Source: Methanobacterium sp. (GTDB taxonomy: Archaea > Methanobacteriota > Methanobacteria > Methanobacteriales > Methanobacteriaceae). From it: a stretch of DNA of 47,682 nucleotides. Below, piece after piece: positions 26,303 to 34,445 of the stretch. Within the stretch, counting starts at the first letter, position 1. Each line of letters starts with the position of its first letter. The notes below the pieces were generated by a model. That model did not search any database, had not been told where the DNA came from, and saw only the letters and a program-made list of their open reading frames with translations. The stretch lies in contig JASEIM010000016.1 in assembly GCA_030017655.1 (NCBI GenBank), positions 1 to 47,682 on the forward strand. The letters run 5' to 3'. Position numbers and translations under genes: made by a program.

Positions 26303-27048
26303 ATTAAACCCCTCTTTTTTGGAATACTAAATGAATATTTTATTGCTCCTTTAACACATGAATCAACGCATTTTCCACATAAAATACATTCAGAGTCATA
26401 CATATCATCTTTTAGGACTTTTTCTTGCACATTAAGACTCATTGGGCAGTTTTTGCATAATTTACATTGTACACATAGTTCACTATTAGCTTCAAGATGA
26501 AGAGATGGCCATCTAAAGAAATTTTTTATCTTAGTCCCCATAATCATAAAAGGCGCTATGAAACAAATATAATGACAATTAGCTCTTTTACCTGCTAATA
26601 TAGCTACTAAAATTGTTAAAAATAATATTCCATAGTAAATAATATACATAAATGGTTCTGAAATAGAAACACCGTATTGTGTCCAGAAAAATGGATTAAC
26701 TCTAGTCAAACCGCCGGCTAATATTGCCATCAAAGCTATAATGGCTATCCATGGAATAAAAATGAAATATTTAATCAAATTATATTTTCCACCCCTAGTT
26801 TTTCCACCATTTACTTTAAAGCAGTATTCCTGAACTCCGCCTGTAGGGCATGCCCATCCACAAAAGACCCTACCGAAAAATAGAGATAAAATAAACAAAC
26901 TTGTAAATGTTAAAAAGCTTCCAGTTATTATTCCAAGTGAAGCTCCCCATATTATTAGAAATGGAGAAAAATAAAACATTGTAACAGGGAAAAGCAAAAA
27001 TGAAATCAGTAAAGATGTTTGTCTAATTTTTTGTCTTTTATTATTCAT
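26299..27048 (-). CDS. NapH-like membrane iron-sulfur protein
   Basis: A 249-residue polytopic membrane protein with about five transmembrane helices. It carries the motif FCGWACPTGGVQEY (about residues 59-72), typical of NapH/MauN/NosR-related quinol or ferredoxin-linked electron carriers. A C-terminal domain has two 4Fe-4S motifs, CVQCKLCKNCP and CILCGKCVDSC. It probably moves electrons across or at the membrane, with the EFR1 protein as cytoplasmic partner. It is translated between tetR and EFR1. Confidence 0.85.
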   Translation of the reverse strand: MNNKRQKIRQTSLLISFLLFPVTMFYFSPFLIIWGASLGIITGSFLTFTSLFILSLFFGRVFCGWACPTGGVQEYCFKVNGGKTRGGKYNLIKYFIFIPWIAIIALMAILAGGLTRVNPFFWTQYGVSISEPFMYIIYYGILFLTILVAILAGKRANCHYICFIAPFMIMGTKIKNFFRWPSLHLEANSELCVQCKLCKNCPMSLNVQEKVLKDDMYDSECILCGKCVDSCVKGAIKYSFSIPKKRGLI

Positions 27049-27080
27049 AATATTCCACCCTCAACTTCGAAATATGATTA

Positions 27081-27686
27081 TTAAGGTTTTTCAATTGATT
27101 TGATGAATTTTTCTTCAAAATGTTTTACCACATCTTCAAGTTGCAGACTTTCATCTAAAAACATATAGCTTATTATCCCGTCCAGAGCTCCTACTAACGT
27201 TATTGCACTTGTTTTAGCATTATGTGGTACAAATTCGCCCAACTGGATCCCCATTTCAAATGCTTCTTCAAAATATTTTATATAATCTCCCATAAATTGC
27301 TGATAATACTCTAAAAGCTCATGATTATCTAATATTTTGGTTATAGATAAAAATAGAAAAATTGTTTCCTTTGGATGTTCAAGCCAGTATTTAAGATAAT
27401 TTTCTATGTAATACAAGATTCCTTCTTTAACTGAAGGCATTTCTATAGCTTTATTCAGTATTATTTCCATATTTTCGTTAATTTTTTGATTAACATATAT
27501 TAGAACCATATCTTTACTTTTAAAGTAATGATATAACCCTCCTTTGCTTAATCCTGCATTTTTTGCTATTGCTTCCATGGTAGTATTTTCATAACCTTTT
27601 TTTAGGAAAACTTCCATTGCAGCTTCAGTTATATCATTTATTCGTTCCTCTTTAGATTTTTTTTTCAGTACATTCACCTCCAACAT
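27081..27686 (-). CDS. TetR/AcrR-family transcriptional regulator
   Basis: About 200 residues. The N-terminal helix-turn-helix is canonical for TetR: ITEAAMEVFLKKGYENTTMEAIAKNAGLSKGGLYHYFKSKD (residues about 18-59, condensed). The rest is a ligand-binding helical domain. It is first in an operon with the two redox proteins and is preceded by a near-perfect palindrome (27682-27704). The start is uncertain: ATG 27686 lies inside that operator and ahead of the RBS GGAGGTG, while a CTG at 27668 sits 9 nt after GGAG. I keep the longer frame but think a start after the RBS is more likely. Confidence 0.9.
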   Translation of the reverse strand: MLEVNVLKKKSKEERINDITEAAMEVFLKKGYENTTMEAIAKNAGLSKGGLYHYFKSKDMVLIYVNQKINENMEIILNKAIEMPSVKEGILYYIENYLKYWLEHPKETIFLFLSITKILDNHELLEYYQQFMGDYIKYFEEAFEMGIQLGEFVPHNAKTSAITLVGALDGIISYMFLDESLQLEDVVKHFEEKFIKSIEKP

Positions 27687-27704
27687 ACCGACGGTCGGTA
27701 TGTT
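27682..27704. promoter_or_regulatory. TetR operator palindrome
   Basis: Two perfect 11-bp half-sites, AACATACCGAC and GTCGGTATGTT, flank one central base. The core TACCGAC/GTCGGTA is a common TetR-family operator type. It lies just upstream of, and partly overlaps, the regulator's possible ATG, so autoregulation of tetR and the downstream redox genes is expected. Confidence 0.85.
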
Positions 27705-27905
27705 ATTTGAAACTCATGTTATATAAGCTTTAGGAATTACCCAGTTTCAAAAAAAATACAAAATTACAATTCTCTTAATTTAATAATCCAAAAATTAAGT
27801 CATATTATGAATCAACGCAATATTACGATTGTAGAACTAACCAAAACATATGAATAAATTTATAAAAAAATAAGAGCTTAATAAAAAGCTCTATTTTTTT
27901 CTAAC

Positions 27906-28397
27906 CTATTTTATGTGAATACTGTTTAATATGGAATCAAATTGAGATTTATGCTCTACAAATCCATTATTTTCTGTTACATAAACCAATACTTGATACG
28001 TCATATTATTTTTAGAGAAAATGTACATCTTATAGTCCTTCTCACTTATTCCCAGGGCATTTATATTATCGATTTTAATTGAATCAATTTGATTTCCTGA
28101 TGAATTATCAACAAGTGAGCTGTTTACTATACTATTAGGTTCAAATTCAAATATTCTGATATCATTTTCATTTTGACCAGATATTAGCTCGTTATCTCCT
28201 ATAACAATCATCCAATTTGCATCTGGAATATCTGCAGGATCCTGTGTCACTGTTACTTTCCAGTTTTCAGGATAATCAAATGAAATATCTTCATTTTCAA
28301 AATGTTTTGTTTGGAAATAATCTTCATCTGAAATACACGCTGAAACAATAATAATACATAAAATGATCCCTGTTATTAAGAAAGCCTCTAATTTCAT
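27906..28397 (-). CDS. Lipoprotein, PsbP-like
   Basis: A 163-residue exported protein. The N-terminus is a lipoprotein signal (hydrophobic run to VSAC, lipid-modified Cys about residue 21), followed by FENEDISFDYPENWKV and other features of the PsbP-like/DUF fold seen in many methanobacterial lipoproteins. It is anchored outside the membrane; its ligand is unknown. The neighbours on both sides are in the opposite or a separate transcription unit. Confidence 0.75.
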   Translation of the reverse strand: MKLEAFLITGIILCIIIVSACISDEDYFQTKHFENEDISFDYPENWKVTVTQDPADIPDANWMIVIGDNELISGQNENDIRIFEFEPNSIVNSSLVDNSSGNQIDSIKIDNINALGISEKDYKMYIFSKNNMTYQVLVYVTENNGFVEHKSQFDSILNSIHIK

Positions 28398-28727
28398 AAT
28401 TATGGTACTGAATTACTTTTATTTAACTTTTGTTAAAATTGTAATTATATTTCAGGCAGTGATAATCTAAAGATCAAATTATATTTTAAAACAAGTAAAG
28501 AAACAATAAAAATATTCAATAAAAATAAAAAATCATAAATAAACTAGTTTAATATAAATGAGCCAGTATATACAGTAATACAATACAAAAAATGTCCCAT
28601 AACGCTTTTACAAAATCACCGGTAAATTATATACCCATGAAAGTACAATATAAAAATTGAAACAAAAATTATAAATAGAAGTTAAAAACTAAGTTTAAGT
28701 TTTTTTAAATTGAATTGAAATTTTAGC
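28398..28727. other. AT-rich intergenic stretch
   Basis: No gene is supported. It is the divergent promoter region between the lipoprotein gene and the coiled-coil gene. Confidence 0.35.
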
Positions 28728-28759
28728 TTTTTAATTACATTTTAAGTGGAGATGTTACC

Positions 28760-29269
28760 ATACGTAACTTAAATGAAGAACTAAACGAATTTTTAGAGGA
28801 CGCAGGGAAAAACAAAGAAATAAAAGAAATAGATAACAATCTATCTAGCCTCCATAGTAAATTAGAAGCCCTTGAGAATAAAAAAACAGAATATGAACAG
28901 AATATTATCAATTCAAGGGGTAAAATTGAAGATTTTAAACAAGAGTCTGGTAAAAAATCACAGGATAATATTAAAAAGGAAGAAACAAAACTTGATCAAC
29001 TTGAAAATGATTATAAACTGGTTGATGCTCAGATATGTGAAACAGTTGAAAATATTAATAATTTAGAAGATGAAAAGAATGAATTAATTAAGAAATGCCT
29101 CATGAAACTCCATTCTGACATAAAAAAACACCATCAAAAAGTGAATGAAGATCACGACAGGTATGTGGAGTTGTATACAAAAGCAAGAGAAGAAAGGCAT
29201 GTTTTAGAAAGAAAGATGATGAATATAAAGTCAATAGTTTATAAAAACTTTAAGGTACGGTTAATATAA
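28760..29269 (+). CDS. Coiled-coil protein with an ATA start codon
   Basis: A 169-codon open frame that a normal start-codon search misses. The frame is closed upstream by TAG (28724-28726) and contains no ATG, GTG or TTG before residue 100 or so. The RBS GGAG (28748-28751) is followed 8 nt later by ATA (28760). The product starts RNLNEELNEFLEDAGK and continues as a heptad-rich, highly charged helix (DNNLSSLHSKLEALENKK, KLDQLENDYKLVDAQI, DLEDEKN-type segments) to about residue 150. There is no signal peptide or membrane segment. Codon use and amino-acid composition look coding over the whole length. Function not known. Confidence 0.75.
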   Translation: MRNLNEELNEFLEDAGKNKEIKEIDNNLSSLHSKLEALENKKTEYEQNIINSRGKIEDFKQESGKKSQDNIKKEETKLDQLENDYKLVDAQICETVENINNLEDEKNELIKKCLMKLHSDIKKHHQKVNEDHDRYVELYTKAREERHVLERKMMNIKSIVYKNFKVRLI

Positions 29270-29323
29270 CTCATATTAAAATATAGTAAAAAGGCATTCA
29301 TTATAATGCCTGATAAGTTTTAA

Positions 29324-29626
29324 TTAACCTCCGCCGTCGCAGAGTTCTGTACTCATATCTACATCTTCAAATGTGCGTTTCTTCATTCTTTTGACTTTTT
29401 CTGCAGCCTCTTCTTTTTTGAGTTTGCTTTCGATTTTAGCTTCTTCCGCTTTATCGATTGCCTGGATAAACTGGCTGTTGTACCAGAGATCAGTGCTGTC
29501 CACCTTTATCCATGATTCGTTATTTTCGCTTTTAATGTCTATGATCTTTCCAATTGTCCCTGTTCCATTGTATATAACATATGAGCCTTTTTCAATTGGT
29601 TTTCCACATGAATCAAGACTTTCCAT
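29324..29626 (-). CDS. DUF2098-like protein
   Basis: A 100-residue protein with an SH3-like N-terminal half (GSYVIYNGTGTIGKIIDIK, SWIKVDSTDLWYNSQFIQ), a charged helix, and the C-terminus ELCDGGG. This fits the small archaeal DUF2098 family of methanogens; its function is unknown. It follows the PRC-barrel gene by 16 bp on the same strand, so the two are probably one unit. Confidence 0.7.
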   Translation of the reverse strand: MESLDSCGKPIEKGSYVIYNGTGTIGKIIDIKSENNESWIKVDSTDLWYNSQFIQAIDKAEEAKIESKLKKEEAAEKVKRMKKRTFEDVDMSTELCDGGG

Positions 29627-29642
29627 ATATTTTTACCCCCTA

Positions 29643-29921
29643 TCATTTAGTGAGTGTGAGTCTTTTTTTAGGTTTTTCCTCTTCTTCCTCCACAATTTCT
29701 TCAATACTGGACAATTCAATGTTTAAAAGTAAATAATCTCCTATTTGACTTATATCTTCTGGTTTAAACTCAAAATTCTTATTTCTCCACATTTCACCAG
29801 TAGACACTGTGATGCTATTAATTACTCCTTCTTTAGGCATTACATCCAGATCAGTTACTTTACCTATTTCCACTGCATTTTTATCAAGAACTTTTTTACC
29901 TAAAAATTCACTTACTTGCAT
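29643..29921 (-). CDS. PRC-barrel domain protein
   Basis: A 92-residue protein with a PRC-barrel: SEFLGKKVLDKNAVEIGKVTDLDVMPKEG opens the barrel (residues 3-31, condensed), and YLLLNIEL closes it. A short acidic-basic tail follows. In methanogens these occur in several copies; roles in RNA metabolism or complex assembly have been suggested but not shown. RBS GGAGGAAA lies 7 nt upstream. Confidence 0.85.
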   Translation of the reverse strand: MQVSEFLGKKVLDKNAVEIGKVTDLDVMPKEGVINSITVSTGEMWRNKNFEFKPEDISQIGDYLLLNIELSSIEEIVEEEEEKPKKRLTLTK

Positions 29922-30187
29922 GGCTTTTCCTCCGATGAATCAATGTAATATTATTTTGTTTTACATTAAATTTAATGATTGTTTTGATCTATTGTTTTTA
30001 TATAATTTAATTATAGTAATCTTAAGATGTTATTCATAGTCATTTTATGACCTGAAAAACCCTTAAACGACGAACACCATGAAGAAAATGTTGAATTCAT
30101 ACATTAGTCGTATTTAAGAACCTTCCCTGCTCTATTATTTCGCAACAAAAATATCTCGCATTAAACTTAACCTATGAGATCTTCATT

Positions 30188-30631
30188 TTAATCTTCAAAT
30201 GCATAAAATTTATTTTTTGTTAGCCAGAAATCTTCTAATGAGCTTATTGTTTCTTCAAATTCTTTAAAATCCACAGGTTTAACTAAATATGCGTTTGCAT
30301 GATGCTTATATGCGTTATATATGTCTTCTTTATCATTAGAAGTTGTTAATATGATTACAGGTATTATTTTTAGTTCATCATGGTTCTTTATTTCTTTTAA
30401 TATTTCTCTACCATCTTTTTTAGGTAAATTTAAGTCCAATAGTATAATTGAAGGGGTTTTAGCATTTTTATAGTTACCTTTTTTATATAAATAGTCCATT
30501 GCTTCTTTGCCGTCTCCAATGTCTATAATATCATTTTTAATTTGAAACCCATTAAAAACTTCTTTTATTAGACGCACATCAGCAGGGTTATCCTCAACCA
30601 GTAAAACTGTAATTCCCTCAATTTCATTCAA
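30188..30631 (-). CDS. Single-domain response regulator, Rcp1-like
   Basis: A 147-residue receiver domain with no output domain. It has the acidic pair in LLVEDNPAD, the phosphoacceptor aspartate in IILLDLNLPKKDG, the conserved threonine/serine in ILTTS and the lysine in YLVKPVD. The DNPAD and LPKKDG forms are typical of cyanobacterial Rcp1-like regulators, which are very frequent in Methanobacterium next to histidine kinases. No kinase gene is adjacent, but an intact one (15.6 kb) and a dead one (31.7 kb) are in the window. Confidence 0.9.
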   Translation of the reverse strand: MNEIEGITVLLVEDNPADVRLIKEVFNGFQIKNDIIDIGDGKEAMDYLYKKGNYKNAKTPSIILLDLNLPKKDGREILKEIKNHDELKIIPVIILTTSNDKEDIYNAYKHHANAYLVKPVDFKEFEETISSLEDFWLTKNKFYAFED

Positions 30632-30875
30632 TAAAAATCACCTATATATTAATATGTTGTTATTATTATTTATTTCATTATTATATTATAGTGAAAATTC
30701 AAACATTTTCAATGTGGTTTATGACCAGTTTGCCTCGGCGGCTAAAGCAAAGTTACTACCATGGTCGGCATTATTAGAGAATTCAATTTTTAATTCTATT
30801 GTTGAATTCAATTGTTGGATTAAATGATAAAATTATTTATATTACATTTAGAAATTGAATAATGGGGTAATTAAG

Positions 30876-31217
30876 TTGGTAAAAATCAGAAGTAAATTTT
30901 CAGTTATATTTGGTTTTATTTTGATGATTCTAATGGTTTTACCCCCTAATATGTCCTTGATTAGATTAAATTTGTTTTTATTTTCAATATACATAATTTT
31001 AGATGGAATTTTTTATAATAAAGCAGGATTATTGTCCATATTAATTGGTTTTGCAATTCTAGCATCTGCTTTCATTTGGTTGATAACTCAAAATGTATAT
31101 TTATATTCTTTAGATGTAGTCGTAAGTATTATTACAGGATTAATGGGTTTATTATTAGGAATAATGGTTTATTCTGGCCATGTATCTGAAAAATGGATAC
31201 GTGGAGCTTTAGATTAA
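30876..31217 (+). CDS. Small multi-pass membrane protein
   Basis: Not recognised. A 113-residue protein with about four transmembrane segments and a short hydrophilic C-terminus (SEKWIRGALD). I set the start at TTG 30876, with GGGG about 9 nt upstream; the upstream in-frame TTG 30855 has no RBS. A structured repeat begins 9 bp after the stop. Confidence 0.6.
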   Translation: MVKIRSKFSVIFGFILMILMVLPPNMSLIRLNLFLFSIYIILDGIFYNKAGLLSILIGFAILASAFIWLITQNVYLYSLDVVVSIITGLMGLLLGIMVYSGHVSEKWIRGALD

Positions 31218-31225
31218 TTCTTTTT

Positions 31226-31539
31226 AAAATAATTCGCGAAGCGGTATTTGCAGTCCTTAGACGCAGTCTTCTCCTGGGAGGTGGCGGGGTATTTTGTTAA
31301 ATACATTGTAATGACGAACGTGAACTTTTTAAAATAAATAATAGTTAATGTTCATGCCTGGTTTAACATTCAAAAATCTCTCAAAATTCGTAGAATTTTG
31401 GGGCACGAAAAACTTTGTTTTCCATAGCTTTGATTTTTGGTATATTTTGTGGCGTTAAACTGTCAAAATTCAAGGAATTTTGACGCACCGAAAATCGAAG
31501 ATTTTCAATAGCTTTGTTATAACATCAGTATTTAACGAA
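31226..31539 (+). repeat. Structured repeat element, copy 1
   Basis: A non-coding unit of about 314 bp, repeated at 34797-35062 in the same orientation. The first 80 bp (AATTCGCGAAGCGGTATTTG to GGGAGGTGGCGGGGTATTT) are identical in both copies. Several hairpins follow: GTATTT/AAATAC; GTGAAC/GTTCAT; GTTTAAC enclosing an inner hairpin and closed by GTTAAAC; GTCAAAATTC/GAATTTTGAC; and CGAAAATC/GATTTTC. Copy 1 has about 50 extra bases, themselves a hairpin module, inserted into the loop of CAAAAATC-GATTTTTG. It begins 9 bp after a stop codon. Confidence 0.85.
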
Positions 31540-31674
31540 AAGAGAGAATTACAACGTTAACTCTATAATTTCCCAGTTTCGCTTTAGATTTCAAGGAAAA
31601 GAATTTATTAAATTTAATAGTGAATAAGTGCCCCATAATGCATTGTCTAAGATTGTAATGTTTAAATGACATAT

Positions 31675-32010
31675 GGTAAACTTCCATTAATATCGCAGAT
31701 AAAGACAAGATTAACATGATATTCCAGAATTTTATTGGAAATACTTTGAAATTCAGAAGGGAATATGTAAAACCTATAAATTCATATTTCAGCCAAAAAA
31801 AGGTAAAAATGAATATGTATTTTCAATTTCTGATAAGGAATTGAATAAGTAGAACAATATTCTGACAGTATTTGAAATGTTCAAACAATTACATTCAATT
31901 GGAGAATATCATGTGCATGAATAGGATAAGCAATTGTTAAGAGGATTATTGATCATCATAGGGCATATCTGGGTTGAATAAGAGTTAGGAAAGAGTTCAA
32001 CATTCCTGTT
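31675..32010 (+). pseudogene. Remnant of a histidine kinase C-terminus
   Basis: Reading across frameshifts and stops gives fragments of a HATPase_c domain in the right order. They are MIFQNFIGNTLKFRREY (N box), NEYVFSISDKEL (matching eYvFsIsDNGI), VFEMFKQLHSIGEYH (matching IFkrLHtreEYeG) and AIVKRIIDHH (matching the G2 box AIVKRIIERHGG), then a degraded IWVE-E-GKSSTF. At least two frameshifts and five stops are present. The N-terminal part is absent. It resembles, but is not a recent copy of, the kinase at 15.6 kb. Confidence 0.75.
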
Positions 32011-32293
32011 GAAACTGTTAAAAATGAGAAACCATTTATTACATCTGGAAAATTAACTGATTAAACTGTTTATTAGTTAATTACATGAAGTATTGGTGAA
32101 CCTTTCATGATTCACCTAAATTCAAGTCAAATAAAAAAAAAAGATAAATATTAAAGGAGCCGAAGCCAGGGGATAATATTAAATGAAATCAATTTAAACG
32201 ACTATTTTCAAAAAATAGTAGTTATAACAACTCGAATAATTAATTAATTTTGATATTAAATTTATTAATTTGATTGAACAATAAATATAATAC
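32011..32293. other. AT-rich intergenic stretch
   Basis: No gene is supported. It contains the upstream region of the site-2 protease gene. Confidence 0.35.
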
Positions 32294-33391
32294 ATGAAGT
32301 CTTCCCTAAAAATATTCACAGTATTCGGAATTCCCATTGAATTACATATCTCTTTTCTCTTGTTAATGGTCTTTATTTATATTGTAGCTTTTATTGGTGC
32401 TATTTCATTATATCTGGCATTTTTAATCACATTACTCTTTATAACTGTTGTTATACATGAATTAAGCCATTCTTACGTTGCTCAAAGATATGGGGTTAAT
32501 ATTGAAAAAATAGTGCTCTTTCCAATAGGTGGAGTCTCCGCTATGGAGGAGATTCCCAAAGATCCTGCTCAAGAGCTTAAAATAGCGGTTGCAGGGCCTT
32601 TAACAAATATTATTATAGCTTTATTTTGTCTTGTATTGATTTTAATTCTTGGTTACACTGAATTTTTAACGTTATCATCAATATTTATATTAAGTGCTGG
32701 AGAAAGCAGTTTAGCCCTGTTTCTTACCAATTTTTTAGGTGTGAATCTGGTTTTAGGCATTTTCAATCTGCTTCCTGCCTTTCCAATGGACGGAGGGAGA
32801 GTTTTAAGGGCTTATCTTGCAAGAAAAAGAGATTATGTGGATGCAACTAAAACTGCAGCTAGAGTTGGAAAACAGTTTGCAATTTTAATGGCTATTGCTG
32901 GAGTGATTTTATTTAACTTCATTTTAATATTAATTGCAATATTCATCTATCTGGGTGCAGATCAGGAGTATCAGGCGATATTAGTTTCAAACATGCTGGA
33001 AGGAGTTCAGGTTAAAGATATTATGACCAGAGATGTGAAAACGTTAAATCCAGATAACACTGTTTCTGAAGCCCTTTACACCATGTTCCAGCAAAAACAC
33101 ATGGGCTATCCTGTAAAAGACCATAATAAACTCGTTGGCATAATAACTTTTGATGATATCTCCAGAATACCTGAAGATAAAAGAGATACACTTATTGGAG
33201 ATATAATGACTAAAGATCTTATTTTAGCCCATCCAGATGAAGGAGTAGCCACTGTTTTTGAAAAAATCAATAGAAAAGCTGTTGGAAGATTACCTGTGGT
33301 TCAAAACGGCGAATTGGTGGGGATAGTTTCAAAAACAGATATAATTAAGATACTTGAAATGTTAGAAGCCAAATATAAATCCAGGGAATAG
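32294..33391 (+). CDS. Site-2 protease (M50) with two CBS domains
   Basis: A 365-residue intramembrane zinc metalloprotease. The zinc ligands are HELSH (H55, H59) and the aspartate in NLLPAFPMDGGR (D166). About five transmembrane helices are followed by two cytoplasmic CBS domains (about 235-290 with VKDIMTRDVKTLNPDNTVSE, and 300-360 with IGDIMTKDLI and VGIVSKTDIIKI). This is the standard archaeal S2P-CBS architecture; CBS domains bind adenine nucleotides. The substrate is unknown. There is no clear RBS, so a leaderless mRNA is possible. It stands alone. Confidence 0.94.
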   Translation: MKSSLKIFTVFGIPIELHISFLLLMVFIYIVAFIGAISLYLAFLITLLFITVVIHELSHSYVAQRYGVNIEKIVLFPIGGVSAMEEIPKDPAQELKIAVAGPLTNIIIALFCLVLILILGYTEFLTLSSIFILSAGESSLALFLTNFLGVNLVLGIFNLLPAFPMDGGRVLRAYLARKRDYVDATKTAARVGKQFAILMAIAGVILFNFILILIAIFIYLGADQEYQAILVSNMLEGVQVKDIMTRDVKTLNPDNTVSEALYTMFQQKHMGYPVKDHNKLVGIITFDDISRIPEDKRDTLIGDIMTKDLILAHPDEGVATVFEKINRKAVGRLPVVQNGELVGIVSKTDIIKILEMLEAKYKSRE

Positions 33392-34130
33392 TTAGATTAA
33401 TTCATATTTTTTCAGTTTATATTCAATTTATCATTATCTTACGTACCTAAATATCTCACGATCAGGACACTTTATTAAATCATTTATAGGCTTCATCAAA
33501 TTAGACATTTCTGTAATCTATGTTGAAATAACCATGCAAATCTATTAAATCATGCTGTTTCTTGGCTTCCCCAAACAAGCAATAATATGGTGTTTCTAAA
33601 CCTCAAATCTGTTATTTTTCCATATAGTATCAATCAGAGAGGCGAATGGTGTAATCCATGTGACATCAGTGTATGATCCAAACTCTAAGTGAACAATCAT
33701 AAATTCCGCAACTGCTTTCTCACACATTCAGATCCTGACCCATAAAGGAACCAATCAAAAATTAAATACATTAAATCGGTTGAAAGTCCTGCGGTGACGC
33801 ACCTGCTGGAAAATCCAGATTTTAAAAGAATAAATTAAAAAAAGGGCAAGTTATACGGTCAAAAACTGATACTTCACTCCTGCACAATTCGATTTATGAA
33901 AAAGAATACGGTTATAGAATTTAAATGTGAAAAACCTTTGATTTACATCCAATCCTGCAGTTCCAACATCTGAAAAAGCACTTAACTATAATTAAACCAT
34001 TATTAATAATGTTTCATTAACAATTTATCTTTTGATGTCTTTAGTAAGGAATTCTGGGGTTTTAAATATATTTCATGGTCAGAGTTTATTTATTATGTAT
34101 ATTGTAAAAATTCTTGAAAGTTTACAAAAA
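33392..34130. other. Gene-poor stretch with possible decayed coding sequence
   Basis: No intact gene. The minus strand has a 43-codon frame at 33596-33727 (MCEKAVAEFMIVHLEFGS, then YTDVTWITPFASLIDTIW). A separate frame upstream of it, around 33860-33970, contains DVGTAGLDVNQRFF. Both read like protein but are interrupted. I cannot name the family; this may be a dead gene. Confidence 0.3.
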
Positions 34131-34141
34131 AATAAAATGAT

Positions 34142-34220
34142 TTCTATACTTAATATAGAATTATTTATATACTAAAAAATAATCATTATAGTATAGAAAA
34201 TTATATTATAGAATTTCTAT
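34142..34220. promoter_or_regulatory. Promoter and operator cluster of the toxin-antitoxin pair
   Basis: TTCTATACTTAATATAGAA (34142-34160) is an inverted repeat of TTCTATA/TATAGAA. It lies directly before a TATA box, TTTATATA (34164-34171). Further TATAGAA half-sites lie at 34192-34198 and 34207-34213, the latter part of ATAGAATTTCTAT (34208-34220), a perfect palindrome. Repeated half-sites around a TATA box fit autoregulation by a RelBE-type complex. Confidence 0.55.
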
Positions 34221-34270
34221 GACTACTATTTTTATAGATTACCATCGTACAAATTAGGGGCGGATTAAAA

Positions 34271-34426
34271 ATGATGGATATAGTTCAGATGAATAATAAA
34301 AAAGTTAAAGTTGAGCCTGAAATATCTGAAGAGTTCCAAAAAAAGCTTAATAAGATAAGAAAAGGCAAAGCTACTGAATATGATAATATTGAAGATATGT
34401 TAGAAGACCTTGGACTAAAATCCTAA
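34271..34426 (+). CDS. RelB-like antitoxin
   Basis: A 51-residue acidic/basic protein, MMDIVQMNNKKVKVEPEI at its N-terminus and ending in NIEDMLEDLGLKS. It is short and sits 19 bp before a RelE-type toxin on the same strand, and such C-terminal amphipathic segments are normal for toxin-neutralising antitoxins. I assign it by position and size rather than by a strong sequence match. Confidence 0.7.
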   Translation: MMDIVQMNNKKVKVEPEISEEFQKKLNKIRKGKATEYDNIEDMLEDLGLKS

Positions 34427-34445
34427 TATTACTGCTTTTTTTTAC

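Noticed and set aside
28872..29066. A 64-codon plus-strand frame starting with ATG within the coiled-coil region
   Set aside because: It lies in a different frame inside the longer 169-codon coiled-coil frame, has no RBS, and its Lys/Asn/Ile-rich composition is what an off-frame reading of that gene gives.
31532..31717. A 61-codon minus-strand frame
   Set aside because: It overlaps the end of repeat copy 1 and the start of the kinase remnant on the opposite strand, with no RBS and no recognisable protein features.
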